DNA of 64,000 bases from the NCBI GenBank assembly GCA_050180895.1, contig JBFXDS010000018.1, positions 1 to 64,000 of the forward strand, given 5' to 3'. Numbering within the stretch: position 1 is the stretch's first letter; each line of letters opens with the position of its first letter. The notes beneath the pieces were generated by a model. The model saw nothing but the letters and a program-made list of their open reading frames with translations, was not told the origin of the DNA and made no database searches. This document shows, in pieces, positions 37,181-45,162 of this stretch. A program made the position numbers and the translations under genes. Source of the DNA: JBGPEQ01 sp050180895 (lineage in GTDB: Bacteria > Pseudomonadota > Alphaproteobacteria > Dongiales > Dongiaceae).

Positions 37181-39682
37181 ATGCCGGAGATCGCCGTCCC
37201 GATTTTGGGCATCACGGGCCTCCTCGCCTTGGTCAGCCTGCTGCCGCCGGTCGCCAACCGGCTGAACCTGCCCCTCTCGGTGCTGTTGGCGCTCGTCGGG
37301 TGCGCTCTCGGAAGCCTGGTTGTCGTCGGCCGCGGCCTGCCGGAAACCGGCTTTTTCGGCGATTTCGTCACCGCCCTGCGCGGCTTCGAGATCTCGCCGG
37401 AGGCGCTGCTTTACATCTTCCTGCCGACCTTGCTGTTCGAGGCCGCGCTCCTCATCGACGTGCGCCGGCTGATGGACGACGTTGCGCCGATCCTGCTGCT
37501 GGCGGTGGTCGCCGTCGTCGTCTGCACCGTGACGGTTGGGTTCGCGATGTCGGCGGTCACCGAGGTCGGCCTGATCGCCTGCCTGCTGCTGGGCGCCATC
37601 GTCGCCACCACCGATCCGGTCGCGGTGGTGGGCATCTTCCGCGACATCGGCGCGCCGCGCCGGTTGTCGATCCTGGTCGAGGGCGAGAGCCTGTTCAACG
37701 ATGCCGCCGCTATCGCCCTGTTTGCGCTGCTCACCGCCATGCTGGCGGGAACCCGCAGCGCGGACGTCCTCGACACCACGCTCGCCTTCCTCAAGAACTT
37801 CGTCGGCGGGGGCATCGTCGGGTTCCTGGCGGCACGGGCCGCCTTCAGCCTGTTCGGCTTCGTGCGCGACCTGCGCTTCGCCGAGATCACGCTGACGGTA
37901 GCCCTGGCCTATCTGGTCTATGTCGGCGCGGAGCGGTATCTGCACGTGTCGGGCGTCGTCGCCGTCGTCATCGCCGGCCTGGTCACCGGCTGGCACGGGC
38001 GCATCCGCGTGAGCCCGACGAGCTGGGACAGCCTCGTCGACACCTGGGCGCAGCTCGCCTTCTGGGCCAGCTCCTTCATCTTCCTGCTCGCGGCCATGCT
38101 GGTGCCCGGCCTCTTGGCGGAGGTCACCGGAGAGGATGCCCTGCTGCTGGGCATGCTGGTGGCGGCGACGCTGGCCGCCCGCGCCGCCGTGCTCTACGGG
38201 CTGCTGCCGCTGCTGAGCGTCAGCCGCATGGCCAGCGAGGTCAGCAACGCCTACAAGCTGGTGATCCTGTGGGGCGGCCTGCGCGGCGCCGTGTCGCTCG
38301 CCCTGGCGCTGGCCGTGAGCGGGAACGACGCCCTGCCGGAGGATGTGCGCCGGTTCGTCGCCGTGCTTGCCACCGGCTTCGTCCTGGTCACCCTGCTGGT
38401 CAACGCCCCGACCCTGCGGCCGCTGCTGCGTCTGCTTCAACTCGATCGCCTGTCGAAAGTGGACCAGGCCGTGCGCGACCGGGCGATCATCCTCTCGCTG
38501 ACGGCGATCCGCGACCGCCTGGAATCCGTGGCGCTCGTCGACCGGATCGCGCCGCTGGCGGCGGCGCGCATCCTCGACGAGTTCACGCAGCGGATTTCCG
38601 ACGTGCGCCAATCGACGAGCGGCGGCAAGGGCCTGAGCCAGGCCGATCTTCTGCAGATCGGCCTCATCACCTTGGCGACGCATGAGCAGGAACTCTACTT
38701 GCAGCGCTTCAAGGACCGGATGGTCTCGCGCCGAAGCGTGCAGCTGCTGATCGCCCGCGCCGGCCGGCTGCTGGACGGCGCCAAGACGATGGGCAGCGAC
38801 GGATACGAGACCGCCGCGCGCGAGGCGATCGACTTCAGCAGGACGTTTCGCCTGGCATTGGCGCTGCACCGGCGGCTCGGCTTCACCCACTGGCTGATCC
38901 AGGAGCTCGCCGACCGGTTCGAGCGCCTCCTCATCATGCGCATGGGCCTGCAGCAGCTGCTCGCCTTCAACGAGCGGCAGCTCACGCCGCTGCTGGGGGC
39001 CGAGGTCGGCGAGGGGCTGACGGTGATCCTCGGCAGGCGGGTAACGGCTGACGAGCAGGCGCTGGCCGCGCTGCGCCTGCAGTTTCCGGAGTTCGCCCGC
39101 ACGCTCGAGCACCGGTATCTGCAACGGGTCGCCGTCCGGCTCGAGGGCGTCGAGTACGACGCGCTGTTCGCCGAATCCATCATCAGCCGGGAAGTGCGCA
39201 ACGATCTCGAACGCCGGATCGGCGCCCGCTGGCAGGAGCTCGACCGCCGGCCGATCCTCGACATGGAGCTGAACCGCGAGCAGCTGATCGCCCGGGTGCC
39301 GCTGTTCTCGGCCCTCGACGCCCGGCGGCTGAAGGAGATCGCCCGGCTCCTGCGGCCGCGGCTGGCACTGCCGGGCGAGCGCATCATCGCCAAGGGGGCC
39401 CGCGGCGATACGATGTACTTCATCGCCTCCGGCGCCGTGGAGGTGCAGACCCGCGCCGTGCCGGTCCGCCTCGGCAGCGGCGATTTCTTCGGCGAGATCG
39501 CGCTGGTGACCAACTTGCCGCGCACCGCCGACGTCGTCGCGCTCGGCTACTGCCACCTGCTGGCGTTGCCCCAGCGCGATTTCGACCGCCTGCTGGCCGG
39601 CAACCCGGACCTGCGCGCACGCATCGACGCGGTGGCGCGTGAGCGACTGGCCGCGGGGGCGGTGGAGACGGCGGCGCAGTAG
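37181..39682 (+). CDS. CPA1 sodium/proton antiporter with C-terminal cyclic-nucleotide-binding domain
   Basis: An 833-residue fusion. Residues 1-410 hold about 12 membrane helices of the NhaP/NHE type, with TDPVAVVGIFRDIGAPRRLS, VEGESLFNDAAAIALFALL (the N-D ion-binding pair) and GLRGAVSLALALAVSG. A long cytoplasmic helical linker (410-715) leads to a cNMP domain (about 720-815) with YFIASGAVEVQ and the phosphate-binding FFGEIALVTNLPRTADVVA. cAMP or cGMP probably gates transport. The adenylate cyclase gene 1.3 kb upstream, on the same strand, is a natural source of the ligand. Confidence 0.92.
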   Translation: MPEIAVPILGITGLLALVSLLPPVANRLNLPLSVLLALVGCALGSLVVVGRGLPETGFFGDFVTALRGFEISPEALLYIFLPTLLFEAALLIDVRRLMDDVAPILLLAVVAVVVCTVTVGFAMSAVTEVGLIACLLLGAIVATTDPVAVVGIFRDIGAPRRLSILVEGESLFNDAAAIALFALLTAMLAGTRSADVLDTTLAFLKNFVGGGIVGFLAARAAFSLFGFVRDLRFAEITLTVALAYLVYVGAERYLHVSGVVAVVIAGLVTGWHGRIRVSPTSWDSLVDTWAQLAFWASSFIFLLAAMLVPGLLAEVTGEDALLLGMLVAATLAARAAVLYGLLPLLSVSRMASEVSNAYKLVILWGGLRGAVSLALALAVSGNDALPEDVRRFVAVLATGFVLVTLLVNAPTLRPLLRLLQLDRLSKVDQAVRDRAIILSLTAIRDRLESVALVDRIAPLAAARILDEFTQRISDVRQSTSGGKGLSQADLLQIGLITLATHEQELYLQRFKDRMVSRRSVQLLIARAGRLLDGAKTMGSDGYETAAREAIDFSRTFRLALALHRRLGFTHWLIQELADRFERLLIMRMGLQQLLAFNERQLTPLLGAEVGEGLTVILGRRVTADEQALAALRLQFPEFARTLEHRYLQRVAVRLEGVEYDALFAESIISREVRNDLERRIGARWQELDRRPILDMELNREQLIARVPLFSALDARRLKEIARLLRPRLALPGERIIAKGARGDTMYFIASGAVEVQTRAVPVRLGSGDFFGEIALVTNLPRTADVVALGYCHLLALPQRDFDRLLAGNPDLRARIDAVARERLAAGAVETAAQ

Positions 39683-39716
39683 GGGTTTCTCTCCAGCCGG
39701 AGACTTGGATCAGCTT

Positions 39717-39802
39717 CGTGCGTCCTTCGACAAGCTCAGGATGAGGGAGCTTCTTCGTGCCATGAAGATTTTCCTCATCCTGAGCTTGTCGAAGGAGGCA
39801 CG
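39717..39802. repeat. Palindromic repeat, copy 4
   Basis: Left arm CGTGCGTCCTTCGACAAGCT continuing CAGGATGAGG, right arm ending GAAGGAGGCACG; the outer end carries one inserted G. The loop holds CTTCGTGCCATGAAG. It lies between the convergent antiporter and GNAT genes, where it may end both transcripts. Confidence 0.85.
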
Positions 39803-39819
39803 AGTGGGCCTGCAATACA

Positions 39820-40353
39820 TCATGGCAAAGCGAGCTGTTTGGCATAGATCGCCTGGCCGTCCCCCGGGCCATAGAAGTCCGGCAGCTCCGCCGCCAGCCG
39901 ATAGCCGAGGCAGCAGTAGAAGGCGCGGGTCGGCCGATATTGCGGCCGCGTCGAAGTCTCCACATACATGGCGGTGCCGCCCAGCGCGACGGCTGCGGCT
40001 TCCGCCAGGGCCATCAGGCGGCGGCCCAGCCCGGCCCGCTGCGCCGCGGGCCGCACCGCGATCCAGTAGAGATCGAAGCTCGACCGGGTGAGCGGGATCG
40101 GGCCGAAGCACACATAGCCTTCCAGCCGATCCCCCCGCTCGGCAAGGATGAACCGGTAGCCGCTGGCGAGTCCCTGGGCGAGCCGCGCCTCGACGAGCTC
40201 GACCGCCACGGCGATCTCCTCATCGGAGAAGAATCCGGTCGAGGCCGTCAGATCGCGAACTGCGCACGGGTCGTTCGGCGTCGGATCCTCGCGAATTTGC
40301 GGAAGCGGCGGCGAGAGGGCGGTCGAGGCGATCGAGGTCATCGATTGCGGCAT
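39820..40353 (-). CDS. GNAT-family N-acetyltransferase
   Basis: A 177-residue acetyltransferase. VYWIAVRP-like strand DLYWIAVRPAAQRAGLGRRL is the acetyl-CoA motif A (R/Q-x-x-G-x-G/A). TAMYVETSTRPQYRPTRAFY and GYRLAAELPDFYGPGDG complete the fold. The start is set at 40353 (MPQSMTSIASTALSPPLP). Last gene of the unit kamA - ATP-grasp - ATP-grasp - GNAT, 14 bases after the preceding gene. By analogy with AblB, which acetylates beta-lysine in osmolyte synthesis, it could acylate the beta-lysine product; it is shorter than AblB, so this is only inference. Confidence 0.85.
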   Translation of the reverse strand: MPQSMTSIASTALSPPLPQIREDPTPNDPCAVRDLTASTGFFSDEEIAVAVELVEARLAQGLASGYRFILAERGDRLEGYVCFGPIPLTRSSFDLYWIAVRPAAQRAGLGRRLMALAEAAAVALGGTAMYVETSTRPQYRPTRAFYCCLGYRLAAELPDFYGPGDGQAIYAKQLALP

Positions 40354-40367
40354 GATCTCCCTTCCGC

Positions 40368-41456
40368 TCAGGGCAGGGCCTGCGAAACGGGCGCCATCCC
40401 CATGTTCGCAGCGGCCGCCACCTGCCGTGCCGATGCAGGCTCGACATTCCTGGCCGGCATGTCCTCGATGATGCGCCGGATCACCGCCGCGAGATCGAGT
40501 CCACGGCGCGCGGCCGCCGCAGCAAACCCCGCATCCGGCGACAGACAGGGATTGATGTTGACTTCCAGCACCCAGGCCCGGCCGGCCGCATCCACGCGGC
40601 AGTCGACCCGCGCATAGCCGCGCAGCCCGAACAGCCGCCAGCACGATCCGGCAATGGCTTCCAGCTGCGCCAGCAGCGGCCGGTCGCCCGCGTCGAAGTC
40701 GAAGCGCCGGACGGTGTTGCGGAACTCGAACGACCCGGCATGCCACTTCGCCGCATAGTCGATGATGCGGCGCTTGTCCGCGGGGTAGTCGACGAACAGC
40801 ATCTCCGCCGGCGGCAGCAGCTCGACGCCGAGCGGCCCGCCCAGAAGCGACAGGTTGAACTCGCGCCCATCGATGAAGCGCTCGACGAACCAGTCGCCGC
40901 CGAACCGGCGCTGCCGCTTGCGCGCCACCGCCGCCACCTTGCGGCCGTCATCGACGACCGAGCTTTCGTCGATGCCGATGGAGGCGTGCTCCCACGCCGA
41001 CTTGACGATGTAGGGCCCGGCAAATGCCGGCGTGTCCAGTCCCTGAGTCGCCGCCGCGCCCCATTCGGGCGTCGGAATGCCGGCGCTCGCCATCAGCCGC
41101 TTGGCCAGCGGCTTGTTGGAGGTGAGGTATATCGCCTCGCCGCCCGCCCCGGTATAGGGCAAGCCCAGGGAGTCGTAGAGCGCCGAGGCCAGGTGGATCA
41201 GCCGGCCCAGCCCCTCCACCGATTCGACCAGATTGAAGACGAAGGCCGGCCGGACATGCAGCAGGCGCTGGCGGACGGCCTCGAGATCGAGTGTCAGCGG
41301 CACGGCCACCGGCGCGAAGCCGAGGCCGGTCAGGGTCTGCTGCACGGCATTGACCTCGACCAGGACGTCCTGCTCGTCCGGCGCGGCATCGGCGGCGACG
41401 GCGCCATAGACGATCGCCACGCGGGAGGAGCGGCGCGAGCGGATCGGCACGATCAT
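40368..41456 (-). CDS. ATP-grasp ligase, D-alanine-D-alanine-ligase-like (first copy)
   Basis: A 362-residue ATP-grasp enzyme. The pre-domain runs SRRSSRVAIVYGAVAADAAP; SNKPLAKRLMASAGIPTPEW opens the ATP-grasp part; PYIVKSAWEHASIGIDESSV is the flexible nucleotide loop. RVDCRVDAAGRAWVLEVNIN carries the Mg-binding Asp/Glu/Asn set, and PCLSPDAGFAAAA is close to the D-Ala-D-Ala ligase ending. It should form an amide from a carboxylate and an amine. No murein genes surround it. A second, diverged copy is 6 bases upstream, and lysine 2,3-aminomutase opens the operon, so a beta-lysine substrate is plausible. Confidence 0.85.
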   Translation of the reverse strand: MIVPIRSRRSSRVAIVYGAVAADAAPDEQDVLVEVNAVQQTLTGLGFAPVAVPLTLDLEAVRQRLLHVRPAFVFNLVESVEGLGRLIHLASALYDSLGLPYTGAGGEAIYLTSNKPLAKRLMASAGIPTPEWGAAATQGLDTPAFAGPYIVKSAWEHASIGIDESSVVDDGRKVAAVARKRQRRFGGDWFVERFIDGREFNLSLLGGPLGVELLPPAEMLFVDYPADKRRIIDYAAKWHAGSFEFRNTVRRFDFDAGDRPLLAQLEAIAGSCWRLFGLRGYARVDCRVDAAGRAWVLEVNINPCLSPDAGFAAAAARRGLDLAAVIRRIIEDMPARNVEPASARQVAAAANMGMAPVSQALP

Positions 41457-41462
41457 GGCCGG

Positions 41463-42464
41463 CTACTCCGCGGCGATCGGCACGCCGGCGCCGGCGCCGC
41501 GGCGGCGCGCCGACTCGACGATGCGGCCGATCAGCGTCTCGTAGGCGATGCCGGCCAGGGCGCACATGATGGGCAGATCCGAATGGGTCGGATGCAGCCC
41601 GGCGAGCGGGTTCACCTCCAGGAACATGGGGCGGCCGGATGCGTCCTGCCGCAGGTCGACCCGGCCGCCGTCGCGGCAGCCGAGCGCGCGCCAGGCCGCC
41701 AGCGCCACCTCTCCCGCCGCGCGCGACTCCGCATCATCGGCGAGGCGGTAGACGACGCGGCTCTCGCACTCCTCCTTGTTGACGTAGGAGTAGACGCCGG
41801 ATTCGGCGCGCGCGTTCAGCGTCACCTCCATGACCGCCAGCGCCTCGGCCGCCCGGCCGGTCCCGACGATCCCGACGGTGAATTCGCGGCCGGGCAGGAA
41901 GGTTTCGACCAGCACCGGTTGCCGATAGCGATCGAGCAACTGCCGGCAGATCTTGCGCAGCCCCGCGGCGGTCGTCACCCGCGAGGCCGGCGAGACGCCC
42001 TTGCCCGTGCCCTCGGCCACCGGCTTGGCGAACAGCGGGAACGGCAGCGCGATGGCGCTGATATCGGCCAGACTTTCGACCACCGCGAAGGGAGCGGTCG
42101 GCACGCCGCTGTCGCGCGCCACCCGCTTGGCCATGCCCTTGTGCAGTGTCAGCGCCATCGCCAGCGGATCGGAGAAGGTATAGGGGATGTCGTAGGCGTC
42201 GAGCAGCGCCGGCACCTGCGCCTCGCGGCCGACGCCCTTGAGGCCCTCGGCGACGTTGAATACCAGCTCCCAGCGCTCGCCGGCCACCAGCCGCTGAGCG
42301 AGTTGGCGCACGGTGCCGATGCGGTCGACGCCGAGCCCGAGACCTTGCAGGGCGGCAACGATCGCCTCGATCGTCTCGCGGCTGTCGAATTCCGCCGTCT
42401 CTTCGGCGCTGTAGCCGGCGGCCAGATAGTGATCGCGGAGATCATAAGTCAGACCGACGCGCAT
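41463..42464 (-). CDS. ATP-grasp ligase, D-alanine-D-alanine-ligase-like (second copy)
   Basis: A 333-residue ATP-grasp enzyme. It starts MRVGLTYDLRDHYLAAGYSA. FNVAEGLKGVGREAQVPALLD and IPYTFSDPLAMALTLHKGMAK match the ligase N-terminal part. FAKPVAEGTGKGV is the nucleotide loop, and RVDLRQDASGRPMFLEVNPL and AGLHPTHSDLPIM hold the metal site. It differs clearly from the neighbouring copy, so the two probably use different substrates or act in sequence. It lies 31 bases after kamA and 6 bases before the other ligase. Confidence 0.85.
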   Translation of the reverse strand: MRVGLTYDLRDHYLAAGYSAEETAEFDSRETIEAIVAALQGLGLGVDRIGTVRQLAQRLVAGERWELVFNVAEGLKGVGREAQVPALLDAYDIPYTFSDPLAMALTLHKGMAKRVARDSGVPTAPFAVVESLADISAIALPFPLFAKPVAEGTGKGVSPASRVTTAAGLRKICRQLLDRYRQPVLVETFLPGREFTVGIVGTGRAAEALAVMEVTLNARAESGVYSYVNKEECESRVVYRLADDAESRAAGEVALAAWRALGCRDGGRVDLRQDASGRPMFLEVNPLAGLHPTHSDLPIMCALAGIAYETLIGRIVESARRRGAGAGVPIAAE

Positions 42465-42495
42465 CGGAGAATTCCCCCTGATGACGTTCCAACTG

Positions 42496-43824
42496 CTAAT
42501 GGCTGGTCGTTGACCCTTTGCCCTGGCCGAGGGTTCCACCGGGATCGGGATAGCGGTAGAGCCCGCCCGCGTAGTTGGTGAGCAGCAGATCGTCCCCTGC
42601 CCGTCCGACCACGTCGTCGGGAAGCAGCGGCACCTTGCCGCCGCCGCCGGGCGCGTCCACGACGTAGGTGGGGACGGCGTAGCCGGTGGTATGGCCACGC
42701 AGGCCGCGGATGATCTCCAGTCCTTTCTCGACCGAGGTGCGGAAATGGGCCGAGCCGGAGATCGGGTCGCACTGATAGAGGTAGTAAGGCTTGACCCGCG
42801 CCATCAGCAGCCCATGCATCAGCCGCTTCATCACGCCGACGTCGTCGTTGATGCCCTTGAGCAGCACGGTCTGCGAGCCCAGGGGAACGCCGGCGTCGGC
42901 CAGCCGGGCACAGGCCTCCCTCACCTCCTCGGTCAGCTCGTCCGGATGGGTGAAATGCAGGCTCATCCAGAGCGGATGGAACTTGCGCAGAACGGCCGTC
43001 AGGCTGCGCGTCACCCGCTGCGGCACGACCACCGGCATCTTGGTGCCGATGCGCAGGAACTCGACATGGCGGATCGCCCGTAGGCGCGACAGCAGCCATT
43101 CCAGCTTCTCATCGGCCAGGGTCAGCGGATCGCCGCCGGAGAGCAGCACGTCGCGGATCTCCGGGTGTGCCTCGATATAGGCGATGGCGCGTTCCCACTG
43201 CGGCACGCTGAACTGGTACTCGCCGCCGGCCTCGCCGACCATGCGCGAGCGCGTGCAGTAGCGGCAGTAGGTCGAGCAGAACCCGGTGGTCAGGAACAGC
43301 ACCCGGTCGGGATAGCGGTGGATCAGGCCCGGCACCGCAGCGTCATGGTCTTCGGCCAGCGGATCGTCGCTCTCGCCGGACGTACGCAGATACTCGCCAT
43401 TGACCGGGATGTGCGTGCGCCGGATCGGCTGGGCAGGATCGTCGCGGTCGAACAGGGTCAGATAGTAGGGCGTGATGCCGACCGGCAGCGATCCCGTATA
43501 GCGGCGGATCGCCGACGCCTCGTCGTCGGACAGGTTGATGATGCGGGCGAGCCCGGCGAAATCCTTGACCCGGCTGCGCACCTGCCAGCGCCAGTCGCTC
43601 CAGTCGAGGGCGCTGGCCTCCGGGAAGAATCGCTTGCGGAAAAGCTGGCTGCGCGGGCTTACCGGGAACCGCTCGCGGGCGGTCGGGCGCTTGATGATAG
43701 GCGCAAAAAAAGGCGGCTTCGCCGCGCTTGGGGTGATCTTGCTGGTGGAGAGGGCGGGTCGTTCGTGGAAGAAGTCGGTGGTACTTGGAGGCTCTGCCTC
43801 CTCCGCGATAACGCGGCGCTGCAT
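42496..43824 (-). CDS. kamA: Lysine 2,3-aminomutase (KamA/AblA family)
   Basis: Radical SAM and PLP enzyme that converts L-alpha-lysine to L-beta-lysine. The 442-residue product has the cluster cysteines 183, 187 and 190 in CSTYCRYC and the PLP Lys at 397 in APGGGGKVPLLP. Asp 353 (QCDPISG) and Asp 390 (VVDAPGG) are 37 residues apart. These correspond to Asp293 and Asp330, which bind the lysine side-chain amine in the Clostridium enzyme, so lysine specificity is well supported. The first 60 residues are an extra basic and Pro-rich leader. First gene of a four-gene unit; its role as free beta-lysine supplier rather than EF-P modifier follows from length and context. Confidence 0.9.
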   Translation of the reverse strand: MQRRVIAEEAEPPSTTDFFHERPALSTSKITPSAAKPPFFAPIIKRPTARERFPVSPRSQLFRKRFFPEASALDWSDWRWQVRSRVKDFAGLARIINLSDDEASAIRRYTGSLPVGITPYYLTLFDRDDPAQPIRRTHIPVNGEYLRTSGESDDPLAEDHDAAVPGLIHRYPDRVLFLTTGFCSTYCRYCTRSRMVGEAGGEYQFSVPQWERAIAYIEAHPEIRDVLLSGGDPLTLADEKLEWLLSRLRAIRHVEFLRIGTKMPVVVPQRVTRSLTAVLRKFHPLWMSLHFTHPDELTEEVREACARLADAGVPLGSQTVLLKGINDDVGVMKRLMHGLLMARVKPYYLYQCDPISGSAHFRTSVEKGLEIIRGLRGHTTGYAVPTYVVDAPGGGGKVPLLPDDVVGRAGDDLLLTNYAGGLYRYPDPGGTLGQGKGSTTSH

Positions 43825-44100
43825 CGTGGTCCTTCCCGGGCAGATCGTTCGGTGGCCCTCGACGGCAAGCGTCTGCCCCTGCGGGTTGCCGCATCGCTGC
43901 CGTCGCGACGTGGCAGATAATACTTCCCGCTATCCTTGTCCAGCGCTGCCGCAATGATTCCACAGGAATCACCGGCGCCTCGGTCCGACCCGGCGGCGGA
44001 CCAGCCCTGCGGCGCCGGTATCGCGGCAATGCCGACATCGCGCGGGCGCGCCGCCCTCGCCTCCGCCATCCTGCGGGACGGCAATTCCCGGGGGCGTGTC
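43825..44100. other. Divergent promoter region between kamA and the DMT exporter
   Basis: A 276-base gap between divergent genes. It could hold the promoters of the kamA unit and of the exporter. The exporter frame is open up to 43936, so part of this could be coding if an upstream start is used. I see no clear -35/-10 pair or operator. Confidence 0.4.
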
Positions 44101-45039
44101 ATGACCGCTTCGACGACCACGACGACCGGCGTTCCGGCCGCCGGCCATCTGCGCGGCATCCTGTTGATGCTCGCGGCCGGGTTCGGCTTCGTGATCATGG
44201 ACGCGACCGGCAAGCACCTCACCGCCTCTCTGTCGATCAGCGAGATCACCTGGGGCCGCTGCCTCTTCCACATGCTGGCGCTGCCCTTGTTCCTCGGCGG
44301 CCAGCGTCTGAGCAGCGCGCTGCGCTCGGTCCGGCCGGGCCTCCAGCTCGTGCGCTCCGCCCTGCTGTTCGGCTCGACCTTCTTCTTTTTCTGGGGCGTC
44401 AAGTACATCCCCCTCGCCGACGCCACGGCCATCGGCTTTGTCACGCCGCTCTTGCTGACCGCCCTCTCGGTCCCGCTGCTGGGCGAGCGGGTGGGCCTTC
44501 GCCGCTGGACGGCCGTGGCGATCGGTTTCGCCGCCGTCCTCGTCATCGTTCGTCCCGGCTTCGGGATGGCGCACTGGGCGATGAGCCTGCCGTTGCTCTG
44601 CGCCGCCTGCTTCGCCCTCTATCAGATCGCCACCCGCGTTCTCAGCCGCAGCGACGGCGCGGCGACGACCTACTTCTACTCGCCGGTCGTCGGCTTCGTC
44701 GTCACCTCCCTGGCGCTGCTGCTGGTGCCGGGCGAGTGGACGACGCCCGATCCGGCCGGCTGGCTGGCGCTGGCCTTCCTCGGCGCCATGGGCGGCGTGT
44801 CCCATTATCTAATGATCCGCGCCTTCGCCACCGCCCCGGCGTCGCTCCTGGCGCCGTTCGCCTACGCCCAGCTCGTCTGGTCCATCGCCATCGGCCAGGT
44901 CTGGTTCGGCGATTTCCCGGACGGCTCGACCCTGCTCGGCGCTGCCCTGATCTGCGCCAGCGGCCTTTATATCCTCTATCGCGAACGCCGCGTCGCCCCC
45001 CGGACCCTTCCGGCCGCGACCGCGCCGCCGTCGCACTAG
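44101..45039 (+). CDS. DMT-superfamily (EamA) transporter
   Basis: A 312-residue inner-membrane protein with about ten helices in two EamA halves. ILLMLAAGFGFVIMDATGKH starts the first, FFFFWGVKYIPLADATAIGF its end, and the second ends APASLLAPFAYAQLVWSIAI, the classic final EamA motif. I chose the ATG at 44101 (MTASTTTTTGV); 43936 is an in-frame alternative. It is divergent from the kamA-ligase unit and is a candidate exporter or importer for its product, although many DMT genes sit near unrelated genes. Confidence 0.87.
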   Translation: MTASTTTTTGVPAAGHLRGILLMLAAGFGFVIMDATGKHLTASLSISEITWGRCLFHMLALPLFLGGQRLSSALRSVRPGLQLVRSALLFGSTFFFFWGVKYIPLADATAIGFVTPLLLTALSVPLLGERVGLRRWTAVAIGFAAVLVIVRPGFGMAHWAMSLPLLCAACFALYQIATRVLSRSDGAATTYFYSPVVGFVVTSLALLLVPGEWTTPDPAGWLALAFLGAMGGVSHYLMIRAFATAPASLLAPFAYAQLVWSIAIGQVWFGDFPDGSTLLGAALICASGLYILYRERRVAPRTLPAATAPPSH

Positions 45040-45162
45040 GTCGACTCTCCAGGCTGGTCGACCGGCTAGCCGGCACATTTCCGCGGGTGCTATAAATCGG
45101 CCAGCACCCGAGCAACGGGACATCACCGCCCCAGCGGGGGCGATCATCAGGAGGAAGCTGCG

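Noticed and set aside
40368..41456. True D-alanine-D-alanine ligase for cell-wall synthesis
   Set aside because: No mur or fts genes are nearby, two different copies are adjacent, and both follow lysine 2,3-aminomutase; a murein role is less likely, though the fold is the same.
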